Below are positions 54,577-63,978 of a stretch of DNA of 64,000 nucleotides, in pieces. The stretch is from contig DDWZ01000027.1 of NCBI GenBank assembly GCA_002347095.1, positions 23,892-87,891 of the forward strand, read 5' to 3'. The stretch's first letter is position 1; each line of letters opens with the position of its first letter. Position numbers and translations under genes: made by a program. The DNA comes from Desulfobulbaceae bacterium UBA2273. GTDB lineage: Bacteria > Desulfobacterota > Desulfobulbia > Desulfobulbales > Desulfurivibrionaceae. The notes below the pieces were generated by a model. That model saw nothing but the letters and a program-made list of their open reading frames with translations, had not been told where the DNA came from and did not search any database.

Positions 54577-56973
54577 TCAGGGTTGGGCAATCGCGGCTGA
54601 GCGCTCCTTGATGTAGAGATGATAGAGATGATTCCAGCATTGCCGCATGCGCGCCTTGGCATGTTCCGACTGGGAATACCGCCAAAACCCATGCACCTTG
54701 GCAAGCCTGGTTAACTGCCGGCAATAGAGTTCCCAGGTGAAATTGGTCTGGGCTCTTTTTAACCCGGCCTTGGCGATGGTTTGCCAGTATTTGGGATTTT
54801 CCGCACAGCCCACAAAAAAATCAGCCAGGGAAGCGGTCATTGCCTCAGGGTTGGTCGGGTTGACGAGAAAGCCCGACTTGCCGTGCTCGACGATCTCCAC
54901 CGGCCCGCCGAACATGGTGACGAAAACCGGCAAGCCCGAGTGCATGGCCTCCAGAATGGTCAGGCCGAAGGCCTCGAACAGGGCGGGCTGCACAAAAACC
55001 CCCCGGCGATCCGCCATGAGCCGATAGGCTTCGCCGGTGGCTTCCTTGCCCAGCAGCTTGCCGATCCAGCGGACGCTGGAGTGGAGGTCGTACTGCTCGA
55101 GCAGCCGGTGCATCTTGCGGATCTCCTCCGCCTCTTCTCCGTCCCGGGAACGCTCCGGGTCCAGGACGCTGGCAATGACAATCAGGTTGGCCCGCGCCCG
55201 CAGCTCCCGGTCCTTGCCGTAGGCCTCGACCAGGCCGGTCAGGTTCTTGATCCGGTCCAGCCGGGCAATGGAGAAGATGGGCGGCAGATCCGGACGGGCC
55301 AGACGCCCGAGGCAGTCCGCATCCTCCCGGCTGAACAGGAGGGAATCGAGCTCCCGGCTCAGGTTCTTTTCCCTTCTTTTCTGCTGGGTATGGGGAAAGA
55401 AGGTTCCCGGATCAACCCCGGGAGGAATGACGTTGAAGCGGGGATGAAACAGGTTGATGCCGCTGGTCACATTGAGCAGGCCGGGCATGGTGAAAAACTG
55501 GTACGACTCATATTGGCCGATGACCTGATCCGTGCCGATGATCTCCTGGGAGGTGCTGGAAATAATGAAGTCCGCACAGTTCATGACCATGAGATCCGCC
55601 ATGAACTGCACGGAAAAATGGTATTCCGCCTCGAAATTTTCCCAATGGAGATCGCTGAAGAGGTATTTGGATTTTTCCAAGGCATGGGCGATGTTGCCCT
55701 GGGTAACCCCCATGTTCCGGGAAAGCAGGGTGGCCACCAGATTGCCGTCCGAATAGTTGCCCACGAGAAGATCGGGCCTGCCGCCGAACTCCCGGCGCAG
55801 CTCCGCTTCGACATCGATGGCGAACTGATCCAGATACGGCCACACCGTAAAGCGGGAAAGCCAGTGGCCAAGCACCTCGTTGTTTGCTTTCTTGAAAGGG
55901 ACCCGCAGAATCCAGACGTTCTTGGTCTGGTGCACCTTTTCCAGCCGCTGGTTTGAAGTGGTGCCCTCGTTGTCCGGGATGAGCCTGGTGACAATGAGAA
56001 TCATCGGATCGATATCCAGACCGGCATGCCTCAGATCATCGGCAAGGAATCGCTCCAAGGCCTTGGCCTGGTCAAGAACATACACAACCTGCCCGCCGGT
56101 GTCCGGACGGCCGAGGACATTTTCCTGGGCAAACCAGCCGTGCGGCGAGATCAGGGCCACCTTGGAAACCATGGGGATTCTGGCCAGAAACTCCTCCAGG
56201 GTTTCCTCGTTGGGCTGCTCGAGAATATCCTGCAGCAGATTCATGGTCTCCAGAATCCGGGCCGGGCTGTTGCCCCAGCCGTCCAAAAATCCGAGGGGCC
56301 GCAGCTTGTTCTTCAACCGGACCATGTCGTCGCGGCCGCTGGTTCGCTCCACCGCATCCATCGCGTATTCCAGGGCTGTTTCCAGCTCCCCGACGTTGCG
56401 GATGACACCGCCGTCCAGCAGGAGCTGCACCCCGTGCAGTTGGTGGAGTTTGAGGAATTCATACAGGGCTTTTTGCCATTTTTCCGGCTGGCTGGCCAGG
56501 TTGGCGGAAAGGTAACGGTTGAGATGCCGGATGCCGTGCCCGATGGTATTCGGGTCCTTCAGGCTCGGCCCGTAATCGTAGAACGGCGCGAGACTCAACT
56601 CCATGGTTCTTTGCTGCGTTGGCAACCCCGGATTGACAAGCCGCTCCTTGACGGCGAGAAACTCCCGGGCGTTCAGGAGCGACAATGCCTCGCTCTCTTT
56701 TTTCATGACAAAAAACCTACAACTGGCTTTCCGGTGGCGGTAGACCACGATTCGCTCCTCCGGCAGACAGAGAATCTCCTGAACCTTGCGCAAAAACCGC
56801 CAGGAACCGGGGAGCGTTTCCGCCTTGCCCTGCTCCGTGCTCCAGGCCTCAAAAGCGAGCAGGACGTCGTTGCGGAGCAGGATGGAGGTTTCCGGTACGG
56901 GAATGGAAAAAATGAACTCCAGCAGAAAGGGCGCTTCCTGTTCATCGATGAAATTGCTCAGTGCATCAGCCAT
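54577..56973 (-). CDS. sus: Sucrose synthase
   Basis: 798 residues, GT-B fold glycosyltransferase (GT4). N-terminal regulatory domain, glucosyltransferase domain with SPHGWFAQENVLGRPDTGGQVVYVLDQ, YSDGNLVATLLSRNMGV, and near the end EAFGLTILEAMHSGLPVF, the nucleotide-sugar ExxxxxE site. Cleaves sucrose with UDP/ADP to fructose and NDP-glucose, or the reverse. GGAGG upstream of 56973; overlaps the phosphate synthase gene by 8 nt. Confidence 0.93.
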   Translation of the reverse strand: MADALSNFIDEQEAPFLLEFIFSIPVPETSILLRNDVLLAFEAWSTEQGKAETLPGSWRFLRKVQEILCLPEERIVVYRHRKASCRFFVMKKESEALSLLNAREFLAVKERLVNPGLPTQQRTMELSLAPFYDYGPSLKDPNTIGHGIRHLNRYLSANLASQPEKWQKALYEFLKLHQLHGVQLLLDGGVIRNVGELETALEYAMDAVERTSGRDDMVRLKNKLRPLGFLDGWGNSPARILETMNLLQDILEQPNEETLEEFLARIPMVSKVALISPHGWFAQENVLGRPDTGGQVVYVLDQAKALERFLADDLRHAGLDIDPMILIVTRLIPDNEGTTSNQRLEKVHQTKNVWILRVPFKKANNEVLGHWLSRFTVWPYLDQFAIDVEAELRREFGGRPDLLVGNYSDGNLVATLLSRNMGVTQGNIAHALEKSKYLFSDLHWENFEAEYHFSVQFMADLMVMNCADFIISSTSQEIIGTDQVIGQYESYQFFTMPGLLNVTSGINLFHPRFNVIPPGVDPGTFFPHTQQKRREKNLSRELDSLLFSREDADCLGRLARPDLPPIFSIARLDRIKNLTGLVEAYGKDRELRARANLIVIASVLDPERSRDGEEAEEIRKMHRLLEQYDLHSSVRWIGKLLGKEATGEAYRLMADRRGVFVQPALFEAFGLTILEAMHSGLPVFVTMFGGPVEIVEHGKSGFLVNPTNPEAMTASLADFFVGCAENPKYWQTIAKAGLKRAQTNFTWELYCRQLTRLAKVHGFWRYSQSEHAKARMRQCWNHLYHLYIKERSAAIAQP

Positions 56974-59155
56974 CGCTTTGTCCTCCGATAAAATCGTAAT
57001 GAAGCATCCCGTCGATGATTCCGGCCGCATATTCCTTCTTGCTGAAAAAGATCCGCCGCATTCCCCTGAGTTCCTCCAACTCCTTGCTGTAATTGGCCAC
57101 CACCAGGCCGTTGGTGTCCCCCCGGAGCATGGAGGCGTCGTTGCCGGAATCACCGCAGACCATGACAGCGGCCAGGGGGATATTCCATTTGTAGCTGAGA
57201 TAGCGGATCGCCTTGCCCTTGGAAGCCCGGTAGGGAAGGATATCGAGAAACTGGCCGTGGGAATAGACGAGATGGTAGCGGATTTTTTTGGTCTGGAGGG
57301 TCTGGTGCACCATGGCAAGCAATTCCGGGTCATCCTCCAGGTAGTAGCTGATTTTGAATGGTTTTTGCTTTTCCGGTTCCTGTATTTCCAGAAAATCCAG
57401 GGTCTTCAATCTTTCCCTGATCTCATCCGGCCGCCAGCGATAGGCGATATGACGGTGCCAGCCCTTGTCCGGGGCAAGGGTTGCGCCATAATAAATTTCC
57501 GTGCCCACCGAACAGATGAGGATATCCGGCCGATCCACCGCATGTTCTTCAAGGATATGCATGGTTTTTGCCAGACAGCGGCCCGTGGCCACGCCCCAGC
57601 AAATATTTCCGGCATTGGCCTTGAGCAGGGCAAGAAGCTCCTTCAGGGAATCGTCATCGCCGATCAGGGTATTGTCGATGTCGCTGATCAGCATGCGGTT
57701 TACCGCGGTGAGCCGTTTGCCGATGGCGGTTTTCCTGCCGCTCGCTTCGGATTGCTGGACAGCCGGCATCTCGGTGAGCACTTTTGCAATGGCCGCAAGG
57801 GAGCGCTCGCAATGCGAAGGCCAGGAATAATGGCGCTGCACCCGGTTGATGCCGTTTTGCGAATACCGCTGCCAGAGATCCTTGTCCACCAGGATGCTTT
57901 TGCAGGCGGAGGCAATTTCCCGGCTGTTGGTGGGGTCGATCAGAATCCCGTTGTCACAGTTGGCAATGATGTCGGTCGGCCCGCCATCCCGGGTGGCGAC
58001 AATGGGCAGGCCGCAGGAAGCGGCCTCGATCAGGGTCAGGCCGAAGGGCTCCACCAGGGCGGAATTGACAAAGACCCCGTAGCTGTCGGCACAGAGCCGG
58101 TACAACTCGGGAACTTCGATGGAAAAATCGTGCTTTTTGGGAATGGCCAGCTTGCCGTAGAGATCGTAGCGGTCCATGAGGAGCAGCATCTCGGTGAGCA
58201 CATTGCGCTCGTTCTCCTCCATCTCGGCGATGTTTTTCCGGATTCCGGCAAAGATCGCCAGGTTGGCGATGGCCTGCAGTTCCTTGTCTTCGCCGTAGGC
58301 CGTTACCAGCCCGGCAATATTTTTGCGCTGGTCCGGCCGGCAAAGGGCCAGGATAAAAGGCTTTTCCGGGGAAACCCAGAAACGGTGGAGTTCGCGGAGC
58401 AGCACCACCCTGGCCTGCCTGGTGATTTCATCCCCCGCATCCGCGTCCAACTGGGGGGCATAGTGGGGGTAGAAGGTTTCCACGTCGATGCCCGGCGGAT
58501 TCACCTGATACCGGCCCGCCTTGAAATTGGCGTACAGGGAATACTGCTTGTCGATTTCGTGGTTGGTGCTGACGAAAATCTGCTCGGCATCCTTGATGAT
58601 CCGGTCTTCCACCAGAATACGGTGGTCGATATGGTAGCGATGGTTGATTTCCTCGCCGGTCAACCCTTCTTCTAGCAGGGTCTTTTTCTTATGGGCTCCC
58701 ATGGAATGACCGGTGAAGATGAAGGGGGAGCCGAAGATCCGGGCCAATTCGCCGGCAACATAGCCCCCATCGGCGTAATGCCCGTGGAAAACATCGGGCA
58801 CCCGGCCGAAAGCTTTGATGAACTTGAGGGTCTTGTCCACCATCTCGTCAAGATGGGACCAGAGCAGTTCCTTGCGGATGTATTTCCGGCCGCCGCACTG
58901 GATACGGACGATTCTCGCCTTTTCAGAGAGCGGTTCGATGGGCCGGGAATAATCGGAGGAAACAGTTTTATCGGCAATCAGGCGGGTTACGAGATCCACC
59001 TGGGCAACCTCCGGATGGGCGGCCAGGGACCGGGCCAGCTCCAGCACATATTTCACCTGGCCGCCCGTATCCGCATCGCGTCCAAGCTCCGGCGAGGTTC
59101 CCCTGATCAAACCATGGATACTGAAAAGCTGGAGATACAATCCTGAAGAGTGCAT
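56966..59155 (-). CDS. sps: Sucrose-phosphate synthase fused to sucrose-phosphatase domain
   Basis: 729 residues. First ~460 form the GT4 glycosyltransferase: SIHGLIRG..GRDADTGGQVKYVLELAR, HGHYADGGYVAGELA, and EPFGLTLIEAASCGLPIVATRDGGPTD. Residues ~488-725 form a HAD-family phosphatase: LISDIDNTLIGDD (DxDxT-type), then KAIRYLSYKWNIP and VCGDSGNDASML. Makes sucrose 6-phosphate from UDP-glucose and fructose 6-phosphate and dephosphorylates it. Stop overlaps sus start. Plausible compatible-solute pathway with the MscS channels and antiporter nearby (inference). Confidence 0.92.
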   Translation of the reverse strand: MHSSGLYLQLFSIHGLIRGTSPELGRDADTGGQVKYVLELARSLAAHPEVAQVDLVTRLIADKTVSSDYSRPIEPLSEKARIVRIQCGGRKYIRKELLWSHLDEMVDKTLKFIKAFGRVPDVFHGHYADGGYVAGELARIFGSPFIFTGHSMGAHKKKTLLEEGLTGEEINHRYHIDHRILVEDRIIKDAEQIFVSTNHEIDKQYSLYANFKAGRYQVNPPGIDVETFYPHYAPQLDADAGDEITRQARVVLLRELHRFWVSPEKPFILALCRPDQRKNIAGLVTAYGEDKELQAIANLAIFAGIRKNIAEMEENERNVLTEMLLLMDRYDLYGKLAIPKKHDFSIEVPELYRLCADSYGVFVNSALVEPFGLTLIEAASCGLPIVATRDGGPTDIIANCDNGILIDPTNSREIASACKSILVDKDLWQRYSQNGINRVQRHYSWPSHCERSLAAIAKVLTEMPAVQQSEASGRKTAIGKRLTAVNRMLISDIDNTLIGDDDSLKELLALLKANAGNICWGVATGRCLAKTMHILEEHAVDRPDILICSVGTEIYYGATLAPDKGWHRHIAYRWRPDEIRERLKTLDFLEIQEPEKQKPFKISYYLEDDPELLAMVHQTLQTKKIRYHLVYSHGQFLDILPYRASKGKAIRYLSYKWNIPLAAVMVCGDSGNDASMLRGDTNGLVVANYSKELEELRGMRRIFFSKKEYAAGIIDGMLHYDFIGGQSDG

Positions 59156-59478
59156 GCGTTACCTCCCGGTCAAACATTTCGCAGCTATCCAGCAAAGGAA
59201 CATATCCTCCATTTTTCACGTTAGATTGGATAGCTGCATGAGTTGTTGCACAATGGACTCGTTGTGTCATGGAGCTTACAGGCTAACAGGAAAGAAAAAA
59301 AATTTCATGCAAGGGGGCAGGACAGGCGCGCGTTACTGCTTGATATTACATGGGAAATAAAAATAATTTTTTTTCCAACCACCCCTCTTTCGCCCACCTC
59401 TTTGGGCGTTATGCAGGGGCCGGAACGTTGGCCCCCACCAGAATTTCGGCAGGGGACCGTTCCGGCGCCGAGATGGGG
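59156..59478. other. 323-nt gap between sps and the MBL gene
   Basis: No gene visible. It must contain the sps/sus promoter on the minus strand, but I see no clear match to a -35/-10 pair and no terminator. Confidence 0.4.
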
Positions 59479-60888
59479 CTATACCTCAAAGGCCTGGTGG
59501 GGCTCCGGGATCTCCACCAACGGAAAGCCGAGTTCCGTGCGCAGGCTCTCGGCCAGGGCGTTGGCAGCCTCCTCCTCGCCGTGCACCACAAAGGTGCGGG
59601 TTGGTTTCTTGTGCATGGCCTTGGCCCAGGCCAGTAAACCATCCCGGTCGGCATGGCCGCTGAAGCCGGTCAGGGTTTCCACCTTGGCCCTCAGCGGAAA
59701 TTCCTCGCCAAAGATCCGCACCGTTTCCTGCCCTTCGACAATCCTGCGGCCCAGGGTATTGGGCGCCTGCCAGCCGGTGACCAGAATGGTGTTTTTCTTG
59801 TCGCCGATGCGGCTGCGCAGGTGATGCAGGATGCGCCCTGCCTCCATCATGCCGCTGGCGCTGATGATGATGGCTGGCTCCCGCAAAAAATTCAGCTCCT
59901 TGGAATCCTCCACGCTCTGGGTATACCGCAGGGTGTCAAAACCAAAGGGATTGCTGTGGTTGTCCTTCAATAAAAATTCCCGGATCTCGCTGTCGTAGGT
60001 CTCGGGGTGCAGCCGGAAAATATCCGTAACCCGGGTGGCCAGCGGGCTGTCCACATAGATGGGGACATTGGGGATGTCGCGCTTTAAGAACAGCCTGTGC
60101 AAGGCATAGACCAGTTGCTGGGTTCTTCCCACGGCAAAGGCGGGAATCAAGAGCGTCCCGCCCCGCCGGTAGGTCTCATTGACAATCCGCTCCAATTCCT
60201 TTTCCGACTCCGGGTACGGCGGATGCTGACGGTTGCCGTAGGTGGACTCCATGATGAGGATATCCGCGCCCTCGCTCAACACGGCCGGATCATTGATGAT
60301 CGGGATTCCGGCCCGGCCGATATCCCCGCTGAAAACAAGGCGGAGATCGCGATTCTTCTCTTGGTCGTGGATGTCGAGAATCACATTGGCGCTGCCCATC
60401 ATATGGCCGGCATCCACCAGGGTAAGATGCACGCCGGGCAGGATCTCCCGCTTGCGGTTATAGCTGATGCCGACGAACTGGTCCATGGCGACCACGGCAT
60501 CCTCCTTGGTGTAGAGGGGCTCAAACTCCTTCTGCTTATTCTTTTTGCGCAGCTTGTTGGCAAACTCCACATCCTGTTCCTGGATATGCGCGGCATCCAT
60601 GAGCATCACAGCGCAGAGGTCGCGGGTGGCCGAGGTGCAGATGATATCACCGGTAAACCCTTTTTTAACCAGACAGGGAATATTGCCGGAATGGTCGATG
60701 TGGGCATGGGAAAGAATCAGGCAGTCCAGATCCTTGCCCGCGCAAAATCCGGTGCGGTTGAGTTCAAAGGCCTCCTTGCGCTTGCCCTGAAACAGGCCGC
60801 AATCAAGAAGGATGCGCTTGCCGTTGACTTCGAGCAGATGCTGCGAACCGGTAACGGTTTTCGCCGCGCCGTGGAAGGTAATTTTCAT
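59479..60888 (-). CDS. MBL-fold/beta-CASP ribonuclease-like protein
   Basis: 469 residues. Metallo-beta-lactamase motif HAHIDHSGN, then DAAHIQEQD and DAGHMMGSAN, FSGDIGR, a beta-CASP domain (ADILIMESTYGNR, AFAVGRTQQLVYAL), ISASGMMEAGRI and the GFSGHADRDGLL His near the end. Probably an RNA-processing enzyme of the YsgF/RNase-type single-chain group. Start 60888 after GGGAG. Confidence 0.85.
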   Translation of the reverse strand: MKITFHGAAKTVTGSQHLLEVNGKRILLDCGLFQGKRKEAFELNRTGFCAGKDLDCLILSHAHIDHSGNIPCLVKKGFTGDIICTSATRDLCAVMLMDAAHIQEQDVEFANKLRKKNKQKEFEPLYTKEDAVVAMDQFVGISYNRKREILPGVHLTLVDAGHMMGSANVILDIHDQEKNRDLRLVFSGDIGRAGIPIINDPAVLSEGADILIMESTYGNRQHPPYPESEKELERIVNETYRRGGTLLIPAFAVGRTQQLVYALHRLFLKRDIPNVPIYVDSPLATRVTDIFRLHPETYDSEIREFLLKDNHSNPFGFDTLRYTQSVEDSKELNFLREPAIIISASGMMEAGRILHHLRSRIGDKKNTILVTGWQAPNTLGRRIVEGQETVRIFGEEFPLRAKVETLTGFSGHADRDGLLAWAKAMHKKPTRTFVVHGEEEAANALAESLRTELGFPLVEIPEPHQAFEV

Positions 60889-61185
60889 GGTTGTGCTCCC
60901 GTGTTGGTAGATGTGCTTTGATTTCAGCATACAAAACCGGTGGGGGAAACAGAAGAGAAGATTTGGCAAACATGGCCCTGGCGAGGCCCAGGCAGCGACC
61001 CATTCCGCCCGTCACCCGATCCTGATTTTCCCCCTACTGCCTGAAACGAATATAATTCTTGAATTGCTCCATGGTGTCAGGTAGACAGATAATACCCGGC
61101 TGAAATTAGCCGGAATTATATAGCTATTTAAGCAAAAAAATATATTCAGAAATTGCCCCGCCGGATCAATTAATGGGCCGAAAAT

Positions 61186-61232
61186 CTAGCAAAAACAAAC
61201 AATTCGAGCTAGCTCGATAATATTTTTGTTAG
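61186..61232. other. Stem-loop just upstream of the AT-rich gene
   Basis: CTAGCAAAAA (61186-61195) pairs with TTTTTGTTAG (61223-61232, one wobble) around an inner 12-nt palindrome CGAGCTAGCTCG. Its right end GTTAG lies 21 nt before the next start codon. Could be a worn attC-type site. The rest of the 364-nt gap 60889-61252 has no gene. Confidence 0.4.
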
Positions 61233-61252
61233 AAGTATACAGAGGAAATGGC

Positions 61253-61945
61253 ATGTCATCATACGAACTTGAAAAAAGAATCACATCTTGTTTTGTCGAT
61301 GTTACGCTTTTGCAGGAGATTGAAAAATATATTTTGAATCAGGGAGAAAGTCAGCGAAAAGATGATAGTCGAGTTAAATATAATGCAACTATTTACGATA
61401 AATTTGGAGAAGAACAAATTAATTTATTTGAAAACTTCCCAAGATCTACTCTGCCTAATGAGGCAAAAAGAATAAGGCTTGATTTACATGATTACGAAAC
61501 TGATTTTCGTATATCCGTGAGTTTCAGCAGGGAACATTTTTTTTCACGTATAACGATTAACGTTGTGGGAAATTCAGCAAGAGAAAAGGCTATAGGAATT
61601 TTAAACTCAATTGAATCAAGATTAGCTGAGCATAAAAATCTAAATTTCATTTTTCATTCATGGGTTCCATATTCAATGTTTGCCCCAGTGGGCATGTCCA
61701 TTGGGTGGATAATTCCTATTCTTGTAGGGAAGAAAATAGATGTATTCTCACTAGTTGGCTCATTCTTACTCATAATAATTGCAATATATTTTAGTTTGAA
61801 AATTGTAAATCCATACTCAGTGTTTGATACCAATAGGAATAGGCAAATTCGTTCTTTCGTAAAGTGGATTTTGAATGGCCTAGCAGGTGTTTTTTTGTTT
61901 GGTCTGCTTGCCTCTGCTGTAAGAAAATATATTGTTGGCTTCTAA
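61253..61945 (+). CDS. Hypothetical two-TM protein, AT-rich
   Basis: 230 residues. A soluble N-terminal half (~140 aa) with strands and a RISVSFSREHFFSRITINV segment, then two pairs of hydrophobic helices near residues 145-190 and 210-228. No family recognised. Start at the ATG after AGAGGAAATGGC. Base and codon use are far more AT-rich than the ~60 kb before, indicating acquisition. Its stop TAA is the start of an attC-like site. Confidence 0.7.
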   Translation: MSSYELEKRITSCFVDVTLLQEIEKYILNQGESQRKDDSRVKYNATIYDKFGEEQINLFENFPRSTLPNEAKRIRLDLHDYETDFRISVSFSREHFFSRITINVVGNSAREKAIGILNSIESRLAEHKNLNFIFHSWVPYSMFAPVGMSIGWIIPILVGKKIDVFSLVGSFLLIIIAIYFSLKIVNPYSVFDTNRNRQIRSFVKWILNGLAGVFLFGLLASAVRKYIVGF

Positions 61946-62003
61946 CAACCGCATCAACTCTGACTGGCAAATTCGCTGCGCTACTTTGCCAGCAGGTTAT
62001 GCG
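61941..62003 (+). mobile_element. attC-like recombination site
   Basis: About 63 bp starting TCTAACAACCGCATCAA and ending GGTTATGCG, with an 8-bp inverted pair CTGGCAAA (61964-61971) and TTTGCCAG (61985-61992). The TAACAA box directly at a stop codon, the inverted arms and the GTTATGC core match the plan of integron attC sites, but the core box differs from RYYYAAC/GTTRRRY in one position each. No integrase gene is in the window. Confidence 0.5.
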
Positions 62004-62160
62004 TAACGTTCCGGAGTTCCGTGGACAGTATATGAAACTATTGTCGTGGAAGCACATGGGGTCGGGCCAAGGCAACCAATTGATTTAGTGAAGAAAAAAC
62101 ATGAAAAACGGGCCATATTCTGCCTTAATGGCACCATTCTAAGGGACAAAAGTGGCTTTT

Positions 62161-62271
62161 AAGTTCGTAGGTCGGGTAGAGGAACGAAACCCGACGTTTA
62201 CACGACAACATCATCCACAGCTCAACTGAAAATTGTTGGGTTTCGCAGGGCTCTACCCAACCTACGAACTT
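62161..62271. repeat. REP-like inverted repeat
   Basis: ~20-bp arms (AAGTTCGTAGGTCGGGTAGAG with its near-complement CTCTACCC.ACCTACGAACTT; one mismatch) enclosing a second GAAACCCGAC / GTTGGGTTTC pair. Wording of this kind is common between genes in proteobacteria. Located in the 469-nt gene-free stretch 61946-62414. Confidence 0.8.
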
Positions 62272-62414
62272 GGTGCTGGAGCGGCGGAATTCGAATGTTC
62301 CCCGGTCGTTCACTACCTGCAAAGAGGCAATAGGAGGGGTGACCCGACGTGCGGGCCAGAGGCCTCAACGTCGGATTGCCCAATTTTCTTGTAACGCAGA
62401 ACGGAGGTGCTGAC

Positions 62415-62603
62415 ATGTTTGATTGTATGGTCAATTACTTGGTCAAACAATGGGGTGCGTGGCTGCTCTGGCTCATCATAGCGCTCGTCGTAGGATATCT
62501 CGCCGGAGGCTGGTGGGGAATTCTCTGCGGTTTTGGCGTGTGGGTGCTGAGCGCACTCGGTTTTGCGGCTTGGAATTGCTCAAAGCAGGGCCCCACGCAC
62601 TAA
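62415..62603 (+). CDS. 62-aa two-helix membrane peptide
   Basis: MFDCMVNYLVKQWG, then two hydrophobic helices WLLWLIIALVVGYLAGG and ILCGFGVWVLSALGFAAW, and a short polar tail. GGAGG 8 nt upstream supports the start. No family recognised. Lies between two palindromic elements. Confidence 0.65.
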   Translation: MFDCMVNYLVKQWGAWLLWLIIALVVGYLAGGWWGILCGFGVWVLSALGFAAWNCSKQGPTH

Positions 62604-62610
62604 TTTATAT

Positions 62611-62662
62611 CCGGGGACATAATGCCTATTTCTCTTAAAAACAACCTGTATTATGTCCCCGG
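62611..62662. repeat. Inverted repeat (CCGGGGACATAAT type)
   Basis: Perfect 13-bp arms 62611-62623 and 62650-62662 with a 26-nt spacer. This arm wording is found flanking IS200/REP-associated transposase genes in many genomes; no such gene is here. Begins 7 nt after the small peptide's stop. Confidence 0.75.
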
Positions 62663-62694
62663 AATAGCCATTCGAACTATCCAGGCAAAAATCA

Positions 62695-63978
62695 ATGTTG
62701 GCAGCTAACGAGCCAGAAAAATTTATAATTACTTGTGTTCACGGTACTTGGGGGCGCGGGTTCTTTCAGCGTATGGGATACCATTCTGAAAGAAAATTAA
62801 AGAACAATTGTTCTGTGCAAAGACACTGGTTCGAGACTGGTTCTGACTTCCAAATTAATCTCTCTGAAGCGTTGTCGGTTAAAGGTTTGCAAGCAGAGTT
62901 TGACTATTTTGAGTGGTCCGGAGAAAACTCTATCCTTCAGCGAAATACTGCGGCGAAAGCACTCGCTGAGCTTCTGCGTAGCCAAGCTAATCGCTTTCCA
63001 GGACGGAAAAAAGTTGTCATCGCACACAGCCACGGCGGGAACGTCATGTTGCGAGCGATAAGCCTACTAGAAGATGTTAGCGAGAAATATTATTTGATTA
63101 CACTTGCGACACCTTTCGTCCAGATCACTAAAGGGAAGATCCCTGCGTTTGCTTCTCTAGCGACAGAGTTCGCACTCAACGCTTTGTTCCTTATTGTCGG
63201 AAGTCTCGGATTAATTGTTGGCACGTTTTTGCTCATTCTGAGCATTGTAAAAGAGTTTTCTTTAAGTTCTGGCTTGGCAATAGCTTTTGCATTCCTAGCA
63301 GCATCTGTGGCGATGTTCGGCTCAAAGAAAAGAGAGAAAATTTCGCGATGGTTTACCGGCGTGATGCCAGCAGATTCAGAATTGACTTCTGAAGTGCAAG
63401 AAGTATGTAGTACGTCAGCTTTTCCAGCAAAGTCGTTACTGTTGCGCCCCCTCTTGGTTTTGAGGGGAATCAACGACGAAGCAACATTTGCCCTAACTAC
63501 TGGTGCTATTGGAGCCCGACTTTCCCGCATCGTAGTTGGCATTCTGGATAACCTCGTCGCCGTTACATTACTAGGGACACTCTTTGTCTTTTTTGCAATT
63601 ATTGTGCTCGGGGTGATAGCGGATTCCCTAGGCGTAGAGTGGAGCTTAATTACATGGCTATTTTATTTACTAGTAGGAATGGGGGGTATGATTTTCGTTG
63701 GATTTCCGTTACTCATTACACTCACCATACTCCTCAGCAATTTGTTTAAGAGTGTTTTTGGCAGAGAACTTCTCCATGGTAGTGTGGCTCTTGAAGTAAT
63801 ATCCAATTCAACACCAGATTGGATTGGCAATGTTGATATCATAACGCTCACGAATACACAGCACACTACTACATCACTTCGGCATTTCCTTTATGCACAT
63901 CCACATGTAAGTTGCACAATTGCGGATTGGCTGTTTGCAAGAGACAAAGGTATTAGCCCAGACGCTTTTAACGTTTAG
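62695..63978 (+). CDS. Membrane alpha/beta hydrolase
   Basis: 427 residues. N-terminal lipase-like part: VHGTWGRGFF (oxyanion-type His-Gly), then nucleophile elbow VVIAHSHGGNVML (Ser in S-H-G-G). From residue ~150 two blocks of membrane helices (ALFLIVGSLGLIVGTFLLIL.., AVTLLGTLFVFFAIIVLGV.., LFYLLVGMGGMIFVGFPLL), with a soluble region between. A late region HHV-like motif ends the protein. Function unknown; could be a lipid- or membrane-attacking effector. AT-rich like its neighbour. Weak Shine-Dalgarno. Confidence 0.7.
   Translation: MLAANEPEKFIITCVHGTWGRGFFQRMGYHSERKLKNNCSVQRHWFETGSDFQINLSEALSVKGLQAEFDYFEWSGENSILQRNTAAKALAELLRSQANRFPGRKKVVIAHSHGGNVMLRAISLLEDVSEKYYLITLATPFVQITKGKIPAFASLATEFALNALFLIVGSLGLIVGTFLLILSIVKEFSLSSGLAIAFAFLAASVAMFGSKKREKISRWFTGVMPADSELTSEVQEVCSTSAFPAKSLLLRPLLVLRGINDEATFALTTGAIGARLSRIVVGILDNLVAVTLLGTLFVFFAIIVLGVIADSLGVEWSLITWLFYLLVGMGGMIFVGFPLLITLTILLSNLFKSVFGRELLHGSVALEVISNSTPDWIGNVDIITLTNTQHTTTSLRHFLYAHPHVSCTIADWLFARDKGISPDAFNV

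Noticed and set aside
61253..61945. Known defence-type protein
   Set aside because: The two-TM arrangement is suggestive but no motif ties it to a named system, so it is left as hypothetical.
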